A stretch of 64,000 nt of DNA from Doryteuthis pealeii (GCA_023376005.1 CM042147.1:121882526-121946525), one strand, 5' to 3'; shown: positions 1 to 10,920, counted from the first letter of the stretch. Numbers and translations are program-made. The notes: generated by a model not told the origin, from the letters alone.

Positions 1-2983
1 TTGCAGATCCATTACTACTGAATATCGAGTTTTATCCTTGCTGGATGCCCCATGACGTTTAGGTAAAAAAAAAAGAAAGGCGTCCTATCGTGGTGTAATG
101 GTTAGCAAAGTAGTTTTGCAGATCCATTACTACTGAATATCGAGTTTGATCCTTGCTGGATGCCACATGGGACTTAGACAAAAAAAAAAAGAAAGGCGTC
201 CTATCGTGGTGTAATGGTTAGCAAAGTAGTTTTTGCAGATCCATTACTACTGAATATCGAGTTTGATCCTTGCTGGATGCCACTTGGGACTTAGATAAAA
301 AAAGAAAAGAAAAAAGAAAGGCGTCCTATCGTGGTGTAATGGTTAGCAAAGTAGTTTTGCAGATCCATTACTACTGAATATCGAGTTTGATCCTTGCCGG
401 ATGCCACATGGCACTTAGATAAAAAAAAGAAAGGCGTCCTATCGTGGTGTAATGGTTAGCAAAGTAGTTTTGCAGATCCATTACTACTGAATATCGAGTT
501 TGATCCTTGCTGGATGCCACTTGGACTTAGATAAAAAAAGAAAAGAAAAAAGAAAGGCGTCCTATCGTGGTGTAATGGTTAGCAAAGTAGTTTTGCAGAT
601 CCATTACTACTGAATATCGAGTTTGATCCTTGCTGGATGCCACTTGGGACTTAGATAAAAAAAGAAAAGAAAAAAGAAAGGCGTCCTATCGTGGTGTAAT
701 GGTTAGCAAAGTAGTTTTGCAGATCCATTACTACTGAATATCGAGTTTGATCCTTGCTGGATGCCACTTGGGACTTAGATAAAAAAAAAAAGAAAGGCGT
801 CCTATCGTGGTGTAATGGTTAGCAAAGTAGTTTTGCAGATCCATTACTACTGAATATCGAGTTTATCCTTGCTGGATGCCCCATGACGTTTAGGTAAAAA
901 AAAAGAAAGGCGTCCTATCGTGGTGTAATGGTTAGCAAAGTAGTTTGCAGATCCATTACTACTGAATATCGAGTTTGATCCTTGCCGGATGCCACATGGC
1001 ACTTAGATAAAAAAAAAATAAAGGCGTCCTATCGTGGTGTAATGTTAGCAAAGTAGTTTTGCAGATCCATTACTACTGAATATCGAGTTTGATCTTGCTG
1101 GATGCCACATGGCACTTAGATAAAAAAAAAAGAAAGGCGTCCTATCGTGGTGTAATGGTTAGCAAAGTAGTTTTGCAGATCCATTACTACTGAATATCGA
1201 GTTTGATCCTTGCTGGATGCCACATGGCACTGAGATAAAAAAAAAGAAAAAGAAAGTCGTCCTATCGTGGTGTAATGGTTAGCAAAGTAGTTTTGCAGAT
1301 CCATTACTACTGAATATCGAGTTTTGATCCTTGCTGGATGCCACATGGCACTTAGATAAAAAAAAAAGAAAAAGAAAGGCGTCCTATCGTGGTGTAATGG
1401 TTAGCAAAGTAGTTTTGCAGATCCATTACTACTGAATATCGAGTTTGATCCTTGCTGGATGCCACATGGGACTTAGATAAAAAAAAAAAAAAAGAAAGGC
1501 GTCCTATCGTGGTGTATGGTTAGCAAAGTAGTTTTGCAGATCCATTACTACTGAATATCGAGTTTGATCCTTGCTGGATGCCACATGGGACTTAGATAAA
1601 AAAAAAAAAAAAAAAGAAAGGCGTCCTAATCGTGGTGTAATGGTTAGCAAAGTAGTTTTGCAGATCCATTACTACTGAATATCGAGTTTGATCCTTGCTG
1701 GATGCCACATGGGACTTAGATAAAAAAAAAAAAAAAAAGAAAGGCGTCCTATCGTGGTGTAATGGTTAGCAAAGTAGTTTTGCAGATCCATTACTACTGA
1801 ATATCGAGTTTGATCCTTGCTGGATGCCACATGGCACTTAGATAAAAAAAAAAGAAAAAGAAAGGCGTCCTATCGTGGTGTAATGGTTAGCAAAGTAGTT
1901 TTGCAGATCCATTACTACTGAATATCGAGTTTGATCCTTGCTGGATGCCACATGGCACTTAGATAAAAAAAAGAAAAAGAAAGGCGTCCTATCGTGGTGT
2001 AATGGTTAGCAAAGTAGTTTTGCAGATCCATTACTACTGAATATCGAGTTTGATCCTTGCTGGATGCCACATGGCACTTAGATAAAAAAAAAAAAAGAAA
2101 GGCGTCCTATCGTGGTGTAATGGTTAGCAAAGTAGTTTTTGCAGATCCATTACTACTGAATATCGAGTTTGATCCTTGCTGGATGCCACATGGCACTTAG
2201 ATAAAAAAAAGAAAAAGAAAAGGCGTCCTATCGTGGTGTAATGGTTAGCAAAGTAGTTTTGCAGATCCATTACTACTGAATATCGAGTTTGATCCTTGCT
2301 GGATGCCACATGGCACTTAGATAAAAAAAAAGAAAAAGAAAGGCGTCCTATCGTGGTGTAATGGTTAGCAAAGTAGTTTTGCAGATCCATTACTACTGAA
2401 TATCGAGTTTGATCCTTGCTGGATGCCACATGGCACTTAGATAAAAAAAAAGAAAAAGAAAGGCGTCCTATCGTGGTGTAATGGTTAGCAAAGTAGTTTT
2501 TGCAGATCCATTACTACTGAATATCGAGTTTGATCCTTGCTGGATGCCACATGGCACTTAGATAAAAAAAAAAAAGAAAGGCGTCCTATCGTGGTGTAAT
2601 GGTTAGCAAAGTAGTTTTGCAGATCCATTACTACTGAATATCGAGTTTGATCCTTGCTGGATGCCACATGGCACTTAGATAAAAAAAAAGAAAAAGAAAG
2701 GCGTCCTATCGTGGTGTAATGGTTAGCAAAGTAGTTTTGCAGATCCATTACTACTGAATATCGAGTTTGATCCTTGCTGGATGCCACATGGCACTTAGAT
2801 AAAAAAAAAGAAAAAGAAAGGCGTCCTATCGTGGTGTAATGGTTAGCAAAGTAGTTTTGCAGATCCATTACTACTGAATATCGAGTTTGATCCTTGCTGG
2901 ATGCCACATGGCACTTAGATAAAAAAAAAAAAAAAGGCGTCCTATCGTGGTGTAAGGTTAGCAAAGTAGTTTTGCAGATCCAT
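1..2983. repeat. ~119-bp satellite array, about 25 monomers
   Basis: Tandem array open at the left window edge. Monomers begin (GGCGTCC motif) near 80, 196, 321, 434, 557, 681, 797, 910, 1024, 1137 and so on to 2937, a period of 113-125 bp. Most length variation is in an A-rich tract with G interruptions. Copies from about 1865 to 2937 are almost identical. Copies before 1100 carry variants: CCATGACGTTTAGG occurs at 50 and again at 881, an 831-bp higher-order spacing of seven monomers. The array breaks off inside a monomer at about 2983. Apparent open frames across it are repeat artefacts. Each monomer contains TGGTGTAATGGTTAGC (A-box-like) and GAGTTTGATCC (B-box-like), so it looks derived from a tRNA-type SINE. 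Confidence 0.97.
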
Positions 2984-4273
2984 ACTTGTGATCTTGTAAT
3001 CACATCCTTCCCATGGTGACCAGGTTGTGTAAATACCTACATTTCAAAATATTGATTGATATATGAGGAAATTCAGATACGAGTGGAACAAATTAAACTC
3101 GTAATTCAAAGTATCAACGTATTAGTCACACAATATATGTGCTCCAGAGTGGTATGATAGTAAGTAAGCTAGTCACGTTGTTGACTAGTATTACTGTAAT
3201 AATTCTTACTAATTATCCCTAACTAAGTTTATTAGATAACTGTATCACAATTCGTTTTCTTTTATCTATTAATAATGGAGATTTGGCCTCAATTTGTCTG
3301 TAACCAAAACTATTTCATTTTATTAGAAAGAAAACATTTATTTAAATTTTGACAGGAAAATTATTTTTTATGTCTATTAAAGAAATATAAGATTTCAAAG
3401 GTCTGTTAACATTTTTTTTATGAAAGAGCGTGGCAAAAAATCATTCCATGTACTTCTGGGCGTCGATAAAATCGAGATAAAATTAAAAAAAAAAAACTTT
3501 TACACTAAAATTAAAATATTCGTTCAATTTCAATTTTCTAGAATTATATAAAATTAAGTGTATTTTTAAAAAAAGAGCATTGTTGTCTATCGTAAAACAA
3601 AACAAACTCCCACCTAACGCTGTGATTTAAAAATAAGATTTAATGAAATGGTAACAGTACTGCCCTACAAAGAAGAAAAAGAGCAATATGAATTTAAATA
3701 TTCTGATATAAAATATTATATTTTATATCTTTCTATCTTTTTAATCTGTTTTTTTTTTTTTTGTTGATAAAGAAAAATAACACCATTTAAATAAAATTTA
3801 CTAAATGATGAGACAAAGAACAAAAAAAAAAAAAACTTTGAATATTCTAATGAAAAAGGGTTGACTAATAAATTTATTTATTTATTTATTGATCTACTAG
3901 GAAAAAAGAAGATGGGGTTAGGGTTAGGGTTAGTTTAATGGGAAAATAAATAATTTATCAGTCAAGAGTGGTTCCCCTTTGATTATATTAGACTTATAGG
4001 AAATAACCCAAAAAAGACTGTCTTATAGCTTTCTATTTATTAAAAAAATGAAGAAAAAAAAAACCCCAAAATATTCCAATATTCTATTTATTTCTTGTTA
4101 ATAAAAAGAAAAATAGCTCACCATTCAATAAGATATCTACAGAATTTAATTCTAGACTGTGAAATGTAATATCAAAAGGGAAAAAAAAAAAAAATTTATT
4201 TTTAAAAGATGGGAAAATAATTTCATTTAAAAAATTTTGTTTGCTAGTTTCTATAACTGAAAAAAACCTCTTT
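2984..4273. other. AT-rich DNA with repeat fragments
   Basis: No gene seen. A Helitron-like 5' end starts at 3265 (TCTATTAATAATGGAGAT). About 3845-4010 is half of the foldback family that is complete at 40337-40557, including a short GGGTTAGGGTTAGGGTTAG stretch at about 3916. About 4116-4240 is shared with about 7950-8065. Confidence 0.6.
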
Positions 4274-4707
4274 TATTATAATATATTAATAATTTGAAGG
4301 CAATTACAATGCGTATAAAAACAAATAATAATAAAATAACATCTTTTTGTTTTTTGTTTTTTTTTTTTTTTTGTTTTTATTTTTTATACGCATTGTAAGT
4401 AAAGTAAAGTCGACAGGCAGCCTAAAGTCGGTATCAGCCAGTCAGCGAGGGAGTCTATTCCCTTTTCAATAGCGCTAGACCAAGGAGATTGTTTTTAGCA
4501 TCTGAGGTGGAGCGCCACACCTACCATCAGCTCCTTACTTTACCGCACAGATCCCTGTGCTACTCATACGCTGAGTTGGCGAGGACCGGTATCGAACTAG
4601 GAACCTTGTGGTTTCTAGCCGAACGCTCTACCGACTGAGCTAACCCGGCCCATAACTGGACAAAATACGCATTGTAATTTCCTTCAAATTATTAATATAT
4701 TATAACA
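4274..4707. repeat. Foldback element split by a SINE
   Basis: Arms 4274-4318 and about 4667-4707 are inverted copies of an AT-rich sequence containing TTGAAGGCAATTACAATGCG. The same 20 bp occurs in the hammerhead-bearing units at 59.9-60.5 kb. A tRNA-SINE sits between the arms. Confidence 0.75.
4399..4664 (-). mobile_element. tRNA-derived SINE, family A, with target duplication
   Basis: Read on the minus strand, the head GGGCCGGGTTAGCTCAGTCG carries a pol III A box, and AGTTCGATACC is the B box. A body of about 170 bp follows. The copy is flanked by a perfect 13-bp direct repeat, ATACGCATTGTAA, at 4386-4398 and 4665-4677. This is the mark of LINE-driven target-primed insertion into a pre-existing foldback element. 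Confidence 0.93.
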
Positions 4708-4763
4708 TGCTTAACAATTCTTCAAGCAAATTACCAATTACTTTTATCCTCTTTTATTATTTC

Positions 4764-4765
4764 AG
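4764..4765 (+). other. Possible splice acceptor of the zinc-finger 5' exon
   Basis: TTTTATTATTTCAG followed by G could open an exon 4766-5213 whose first 123 nt are 5' UTR. If so, the promoter lies further upstream on a noncoding exon. An in-frame TGA at 4835-4837 rules out coding sequence running in from this site. Confidence 0.4.
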
Positions 4766-4888
4766 GTAGTCAACTTTAAAAAAAAGAAATTTGAAAAAAG
4801 AATTTTTTTTTTTTTTAATATCCATTTGAAGTGATGAGAGAGGAGAAGTGTAATCTTATCACCAGCAAAGACTGAAAACAATCCAACC

Positions 4889-5213
4889 ATGCCATATAGA
4901 TGTGAATATTGTGAGAAAACATTCAAAGTCCGTTCCCGACTAGAGTGCCATACTCGCAAACATAGCAAGCCATATAAATGTGAAATATGCGACAGGGCAT
5001 TCAAAATCAAATCACACATGGTTATACATCTACGATACCATACGGGTGAAAAACCTTACCAATGCGAGCAGTGTCACAAACAGTTCAGCATCTTGTCCAC
5101 TTTAACGGCTCATCGACGTAGCCACAGTGGAGAGAAGCCTCACAAATGCGACTACTGTCATAAGGCTTTCGCCACCAAGCATTACCTACAAACACATCGT
5201 AGATTTCATACAG
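4889..5213 (+). CDS. C2H2 zinc-finger protein, exon with fingers 1-4
   Basis: This exon encodes the first 108 residues plus one base of a codon. Four C-x2-C-x12-H-x3-H fingers begin at residues Y3, Y29, Y57 and H85, joined by the TGEKP-type linkers of DNA-binding Kruppel-like proteins, with a shortened linker between fingers 1 and 2. The start ATG is in a good context (ACCATGC), and the nearest upstream in-frame stop is at 4835, so this start is secure unless an upstream exon replaces the leader. The exon ends CATACAG|GTAAGTA. The split glycine codon (G|GT) joins exactly to the exon at 8803 and restores HTGEKPYQC. Reading on into the intron would stop after one more codon pair, so the short open frame is not the whole protein. 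No KRAB, BTB or ZAD domain is encoded. Likely a nuclear sequence-specific DNA-binding regulator; the target is unknown. Confidence 0.93.
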
Positions 5214-5237
5214 GTAAGTAAAAATTACTTATAGATA

Positions 5238-5616
5238 ATTCCATGTCATCCAGGCCATGTCATCCACTCCCTTCAATTTTTCTGAAATTTTGTACAGATG
5301 TGGACTATGTTAATAGTATTTTTGGATTTCTTGGGTAAAAATGTTTTTATAAATCAATTTTTTAGGATTAGGGAAGCTCTAGAACTCATTTTATAGAAAA
5401 AAATAGATTACAGAAAATCGCCATTTTTCGCGAACCCCACCAAATTTGGAGAGCTAAAAATTGCCATAATTCCGCCAATTCTTGGAATTGGAAACTCCAA
5501 TTTTGGGGAGTGACTAACTTTAACATAGTTCACACCTGTACAAAATTTCAGAAAAATTGAAGTGGGTGGGTGACAATTTTACTTTTTTCTGGATGATTCA
5601 ACATGGAATTGCCCTT
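5238..5616. mobile_element. Foldback MITE with ~75-100-bp inverted arms
   Basis: The left arm (5238-5318) and right arm (5512-5613) are inverted copies around TTCAATTTTTCTGAAATTTT. The outer ends read AATTCCATGT and ACATGGAATT. A right-arm-only copy lies at 6879-6944. There is no coding capacity. Confidence 0.8.
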
Positions 5617-5639
5617 ATACTAAATATGTATATCAAAAC

Positions 5640-6640
5640 AGTAATAAGTTTATGGGTTGACATCAGGGTTTTGGACTATCTTTTGTTCCAATTCAGATTT
5701 TGTCATCCAGGCCTCCTGCTCTAAAAAAAAACCGCCAAGCAGCGCCTTCTGAAAATGTCAGCTGTGTTAGTTATGAACTGCATAGCAGTTTGAAGTCGTT
5801 TTTACTGACAAGTTAATGCGATATGAAATCAATATTTTAGCATCTGCCCCCAAGTTTTTTTATCAACAAGTAATTGTAAATATTTACCCCCCCTCCTCAC
5901 TCTATTTAAAAATATCTTTTTTTAGTGGTTTGAAGGTGTTAAAAATTGATAAAAAACGCCTTCAAACCGCAAAAAAAATCTATATTTTAAAGAGTTTGGG
6001 GGTAAAATATTTACAATTACTTGTCGATAAAAAAACTGGGTGGGGTGTAAAATATTGCTTTCATATTGCATTAACTTGTTGGTAAAAACACCTTCAAACC
6101 GCTAAGCCATTCATAACTAGCATGGTTCACATTTTCAGCAAGCACCACTTGCTTTAGCAGGAGGCCACGATGACAAAATCCAAATTGCACCTAAATTATT
6201 TCACTGCTCTCCATGAATTGTCAAAAATGCAATTTTAAACTGTCCCAAAATCAAACTTTTTTTTTTCTTTTTTGTATTATTTAGATTTTTTAGACTGTTG
6301 TCCTCATCTTTATTGTCATGTTATATGTTGACTGTCAATTTGTGCATGAGTAAGACCATTTCCTATTCTTTCTTTTTCTTTTTTAATTATTTGCAAACAC
6401 CCAAAAATTTCTACTGAACATAATACTTTTTTTTACCTTTTGTAACAGTCTGTTGAGAACTTTGAACTTTTTTCATCACATTGTAATATTGTTCATTTGT
6501 GTTACATGTTTTTCATGATATATTACGTTCTTGTTGAATATTGTCTTCAGTTTTCCTTGTTCTGATTGTTTATTGATCTCATATTCCATATGGTTAAAAC
6601 TACCTCTCAACACTTATCAGCCAAGCAAGGCAGAATATAG
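5640..6640. other. Intronic sequence with an imperfect inverted repeat
   Basis: About 5700-5880 and 6000-6175 are imperfect inverted copies (AGCAGGAGGCC and its complement near the outer ends; ACAAGTAATTGTAAATATTT near the inner ends). The open frame inside is a by-product. About 6285-6330 is a fragment of the GTCCTCATCTTTATTGT family. Nothing else recognised. Confidence 0.6.
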
Positions 6641-6645
6641 TCCAT

Positions 6646-6872
6646 AGAGTCGGTATCAGATGTTCAACGATGGAGTCTATCCTCTTTTCACTAGCGCTAG
6701 ACCAAGGAAATTGTTTTTGAGTCTGAGATGGAGCGCTACACCTACTATCAGCTTCTTACTTTACCGCACAGATCTCTGTGCTACTCATATGCTGAGTTAG
6801 TGAGGGCCTGTATCGAACTAGGAACCTTGTGGTTTCTAGCCGAACGCTCTACCGACTGAGCTAACGCGGCCC
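6646..6872 (-). mobile_element. tRNA-derived SINE, family A
   Basis: Same head and body as the copy at 4399, with more substitutions (GCCGCGTTAGCTCAGTCGG head). A MITE right arm follows immediately, so two elements are joined here. Confidence 0.88.
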
Positions 6873-7067
6873 ATAACTGGACAAAATTTCAGAAAAATTG
6901 AGGGGGGTGGGGGTGAAAATAGTCTGGATGATTTGACATGGAATTATACATTTTTATGTTATTCAATATGACAACTGCATGTGATAAGTGCGCTCATTCA
7001 AAACATTCAGTAATTACAGAATAATTGTTACGTACTGAGGTTTTCACAGTACCAAATCGATATAATG

Positions 7068-7501
7068 TTGTATACCTTTTCTTACTTCTTACTTCTAGCC
7101 GTCTTTTCTTCTGGCCGGCTTTGGTTCTATCTTCTAACATCTTGACTTGGTATATCTTCTAAGGTCTGGACTTTCTTGGGGACTTCGGGTCTGGTTTCTG
7201 TTAGGGATTCGATTTACATTGATGTTACTTTATTTCCAAATCCCCAAACCAGACATCTGCGCACATCCTACGAGCTCGGTTCCTACTTGCTAACTGACTG
7301 AGTTACTTAGTATCCTTAAACCAGAAGACAGGGTCTTCTATGCCTTCCAGTTCTCACGATTTATCCCCGGAAGGCAAGGTGAGAGTGAGGTCAAGCGCCG
7401 TCACTTACCCTCAAGGCCATCAGCTGCACTAATCGCCATTATGTTTCTACACTATTACCATAAATATTAGGTATCTAATAATTATGTAACATAATGAGAT
7501 T
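7068..7501 (-). mobile_element. LTR-like element with 5-bp target duplication
   Basis: A 434-bp element flanked by TAATG at 7063-7067 and 7502-7506. The minus strand begins TGTTACATAATTATTAG and carries an AATAAA signal (complement of TTTATT, about 7229). It looks like a solo LTR. A longer relative with an internal minisatellite lies at 19081-20454. Confidence 0.6.
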
Positions 7502-7510
7502 TATTACAAG

Positions 7511-8205
7511 TGTTACATAATCTATGTATAGATTATTGTCAACCCCCTGCATTTCTGAAGGGATGACCCCTTTTCATATCATGGGCGGGACTTTCCATGG
7601 AATATTACAGAAAGCCCGCGAAGTATGTGAAGTCACGTGGGACCAAGTTAACCCGTGTGTTTCATCTTGGACGTCAGGCAGAGAAGGATATCTGCTTTAG
7701 CTGGGGCTCACTTGCACACGCACGCTGTGTTTAGTTAGAGAAAGATGTTTAGTTAAGTAAATAAAATTTCAAATAATTAATATGGTTTTGTGGTTGATGA
7801 ATGTCTTGGCAACAAGACTGACCTAGAAGAAGAAATGAATCAAGGACGACCAACCAGCAAGAACAGAGAAATAGAAGTCATAGAGAAAGAATAGAAATGA
7901 CTAGAGATCACCAATGGCCAAAGAAGTAAGTTATGCATCTCTCTATCTAGCCCGCCATTCAATAAGATATCTACAGAATTTAATTCTAGACCATGAAATG
8001 TAATATCAAAAGGGAAAAAAAAAAAATTTTATTTTTAAAAGATGGGAAAATAATTTCATTTTAAAAATTTCTCTTTCTCTGTTCTTGCTGGTTGGTCGTC
8101 CTTGATTCATTTCTTCTTCTAGGTCAGTCTTGTTGCCAAGACATTCATCAACCACAAAACCATATTATTTATTTAAAATTTTATTTACTTAACTAAACAT
8201 CTCTC
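7511..8205 (+). mobile_element. LTR-like stretch and inverted repeat
   Basis: It begins TGTTACATAATCTATG, head-to-head with the previous element. It includes GGGCGGGACTTTCC (7583-7596), an AATAAA near 7760, and then arms 7745-7872 and 8071-8202 that are inverted copies of each other. The interior is shared with about 4116-4235. Confidence 0.5.
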
Positions 8206-8367
8206 CCCCTCTCTCCAGTAAAAGAACACTTGTGTGTGTACCCAACATGGGTATATGTGTATGAGTATGTAACACAAGGAAAAAAAATAATATTGTTTTC
8301 AATGCTGGGAAATATGCTATATGCTAGATTTCAAGTAGATGTCTTTTTAAAAATATTTATTCAAAAA

Positions 8368-8755
8368 TCACTTTTCAGAGTGGTAGTACTGTTAGGGTCC
8401 ATCTATGGGTTAAATAGAAAAATGTATTTAAAAACAAAATTGTATTATCCATTAAGAATTGATTTATTTCAAAACTTTATCGGCATTAAATGACCCACTG
8501 AGGTTGATATGCCGTAAAACAAAACAAACCAAACCAAACTAGGCAATCTTATGCCACTTCGGTCAGGGGGATAGACTGGCACTATTACAGTATCATATAA
8601 GAATTATTCTTTAATATTCTATGGATTAAATAGAAAAATGTATTATAAAAAAAATTGTATTATCCATTAAGAATTGATTTATTTCAAAACTTTATCGGCA
8701 TTAAATGACCCACTGAGGTTGATATGCTGTAAAACAAACCAAACCAAACAAACCA
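8368..8755 (+). repeat. Two adjacent copies of repeat family D 3' end
   Basis: Copies 8368-8545 and 8615-8755 share AAATAGAAAAATGTATT and TTTATCGGCATTAAATGACC, and both end in an AAACAAACCAAACC-type tail. The same family occurs at 27690-27790, 33890-33965(-), 39440-39668, 39800-39880(-), 40605-41215(-), 45350-45480(-) and 61058-61322. The tail implies retrotransposition. Confidence 0.85.
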
Positions 8756-8802
8756 AAAATCACTTTTGAGTAATGTATTTTCTTTTTTTCTCTCTCCTAC
8801 AG

Positions 8803-9470
8803 GTGAAAAACCATATCAATGTGATCAATGTGAGAAAGCCTTTTGCATACGCAGTAACTTGCTAGAACATCAACGCACCCACACTGGAGAGAAGCCGTTT
8901 AAATGTGAAGTTTGCGGGAAGGCCTTCAGCACGCGCAGCAATCAAGCCAAACATAAGCGCATTCATATAGGTGAAAAGACGCACGTGTGTGGCTACTGTG
9001 ATAAGGCGTTCATTGACAACTCTCGGCTGCAGAAGCACAACCTTGCGCACCTGAAGAAGCAGGTGCACAGGTGCAAATACTGTAAAGAGTCATTTGCCAG
9101 TTTGGATGTGTGGAGCGCTCACCTGAAAGCTCATCGGGCCGAGAAGCCCTACAAATGTTTTAACTGTGAAGAGGCGTTTGGTTCAAAGGTAGAGCTGGCC
9201 GTACATCGAAAGATCCACAGCTCTGATAAACCTTTCTCCTGCGACATGTGCACGGAGGCGTTTCCTACTCGTTATGCACTGACCCTACACAGGCGCCAGC
9301 ACAAAGCCCACTATACGTGCAAGTACTGCGAAGATACATTCACGTCGAGTGCAGAATGGAGCACTCATATTCAAGCACACCTTGCCCAGAAACCTTTTAA
9401 ATGTGAATTCTGTTCAGAGGCCTTCTCTTTTAGTTATGACCTGATGAAGCACAAGCGAGTGCCTCATTGA
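8803..9470 (+). CDS. C2H2 zinc-finger protein, last exon with fingers 5-12
   Basis: The exon starts at GT of the split glycine codon after acceptor CTCCTACAG and ends at TGA 9468-9470. With the first exon it makes 993 nt, 330 aa. It encodes eight further C2H2 fingers, starting YQCDQC, FKCEVC, HVCGYC, HRCKYC, YKCFNC, FSCDMC, YTCKYC and FKCEFC. Fingers 5-7 have classical KAF cores. Fingers 8-12 carry acidic ESF, EAF or DTF cores, and fingers 8 and 11 share a tryptophan in the helix (DVWSAH, AEWSTH), which suggests internal duplication. The last finger has H-x4-H spacing. The ATG at 8766 upstream of the acceptor is intronic and not the real start. No AATAAA signal was found close downstream. Spacing of all Cys/His pairs is intact, so it looks functional. 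Confidence 0.94.
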
Positions 9471-9578
9471 ATATAACATAGTGGGGTGTATGCTCAGTAG
9501 GGTCGGTTGACTTTCCAGTTTTTAAAAATATCAAATTGTCCATTTCTGATTTAAATATTGAAAACGGTAAATTTTTCG

Positions 9579-9963
9579 GTAATCTGAATATTAGCTACAT
9601 AAATGAGAGTAACCTCCCCTTGTTTCTTTCACTTTGAGGAATCTGGATTTTTTGGTTGGCCATTTTTATTTCACCGTAATTCTACACCAAAAATACAAAT
9701 CTGTTCGAATCAATATTAATGCATGGTGTTATCTGCGTTATTCGGACTATTGTCCCCATCTTCATTGTTATTTGTACAACGTTTCGGCCGATATGCCCGC
9801 CTGCCTTCTTCAGGTATTTCTGACAATAGTCCGAATAACGCAGATAATATTAATATAAAATGTATTCTTGATTGTGCTCGCGCATTATTTGAAATGAACT
9901 TAATTGTTATGAAAGAAACAAGGAGAGGTTACTCTCATTTATGTAGCTAATGTTCAGATTACC
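9579..9963. mobile_element. Foldback element P with nested hammerhead-like foldback
   Basis: Ends read GGTAATCTGAA and TTCAGATTACC. The arms contain TTCATTTCACCGTAA and TGCGCATTATTTGAAATG-type sequence. A second palindrome is inserted at about 9728-9852 (ATCTGCGTTATTCGGACTAT and its complement); it encloses a minus-strand CTGAAGA...GAAACG motif. Other copies of family P: 12381-12620 (partial), 17397-18043, 34104-34476 and 42366-42592 (partial). Confidence 0.85.
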
Positions 9964-10183
9964 AAATTTTCTAACTAATTTCTAGGCTAAATTTTGCGAA
10001 AATGATGATTTTTAGTGCATTTTAGTAGACGATCTTTGATACTATTTCCTCAAACAATGGTACATGTAAAAGATCTAATTTTTGGTATCAGTATTCCGTA
10101 TACTAACACACAACTTTCGCATAGATGGACAATTTGATATTTAAAAAAAGTGGAAAAAAGAACTACCCTAATGCTCAGGGCTC

Positions 10184-10270
10184 CAGTGTGCACATGCACA
10201 CATAGGCACGCGTGCGCACACACACACACGTGCGTGTGCACATACACATATACGCACACACATACACTGT
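10184..10270. repeat. Alternating purine-pyrimidine (CA/TG) tract
   Basis: TGTGCACATGCACACATAGG and following CGCGTGCGCACACACACACA-type sequence alternate purine and pyrimidine for about 80 bp, a sequence class able to form Z-DNA. Confidence 0.8.
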
Positions 10271-10498
10271 TATAACCTAACAAAGGTTACTAAATGAGAA
10301 ATAACCAAATGGAGGTTGGAAATGAAATGGGATCTTTATAACATTAACAAAATACAATACTTGCCAGCAGCATGAAGAAAAGTAAACCACTGCTTGTGGT
10401 ATCAGACTACTCAGTCAGTATAATACTTCCATATCTATGAGGATTGGGACATACCCATTAATGTTTATAGGTTGGTTGGGACATACCCATTAATGTCT

Positions 10499-10920
10499 AT
10501 AGGTTGGTTGGTTGGTTGGCATCCTTCTGTCTACGGAAGATGATGGAGTAGTGTCCATTTAAAAAAAAAAATTTTTTTATTAACTATATAGCCTGGGCGG
10601 GTTCATATGGAGGATGAGCTGTTGCCCAAGCAGCAACCCCTCTCTCCACACTGCCGCTCTGATCCAAAGGAAAGGTAAGGAACCAATGCAGTAGTGTCGC
10701 ATGAGTTTCTGGGTAGCACTGGATTTCAGCGTCACACCACTTGAAGGACTCCAGCTAGCCTTTCCTTGGGATGAGGCAAAGCCGCTAGGAAGTGGTCTTT
10801 TCCTTGTCCTAGATGGGTTGCCGACCAAGGCTAAGGAGCCCTGTCAAACCCATTTGGGGATTTATGCGAGTAGTAAGTACCCCAATCCTACTACTGTCAG
10901 TGTTCCTGAAAAATGAAATG
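10499..10920 (+). repeat. Interspersed repeat family E
   Basis: A ~420-bp unit beginning GGTTGGTTGGCATCCTTCTG and containing GCCTGGGCGGGTTCATATGG and AAACCCATTTGGGGATTTAT. It is repeated at 47338-47480 and 47826-48272. Class unknown; short frames in it are not conserved. Confidence 0.8.

Larger units (their letters stand above)
5214..8802 (+). other. Phase-1 intron of the zinc-finger gene (3,589 bp)
   Basis: Donor GTAAGTA at 5214; acceptor TCTCTCTCCTACAG ends at 8802. The intron holds a foldback MITE (5238-5616), a SINE-A copy (about 6646-6872), an LTR-like element (7068-7501), a second LTR-like stretch and inverted repeat (7511-8205), and two adjacent copies of a repeat tail with an AAACAAACC-rich end (8368-8545 and 8615-8755). 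Confidence 0.9.

Noticed and set aside
1..2983. CRISPR array
   Set aside because: Direct repeats make up the whole monomer without unique spacers, in a eukaryotic genome.
1116..3003. Repetitive minus-strand open frames in the satellite
   Set aside because: They repeat the same ~40 residues because a monomer length divisible by three stays open; no start context, no domain.
3916..3936. TTAGGG repeats as a telomere or interstitial telomere
   Set aside because: Only about three units, and they sit in the centre of a foldback MITE whose full copy at 40337-40557 has a similar degenerate core.
8766..8802. ATG at 8766 as the start of the second zinc-finger exon
   Set aside because: It lies in the polypyrimidine tract before a strong acceptor; splicing at 8803 restores the finger linker exactly.
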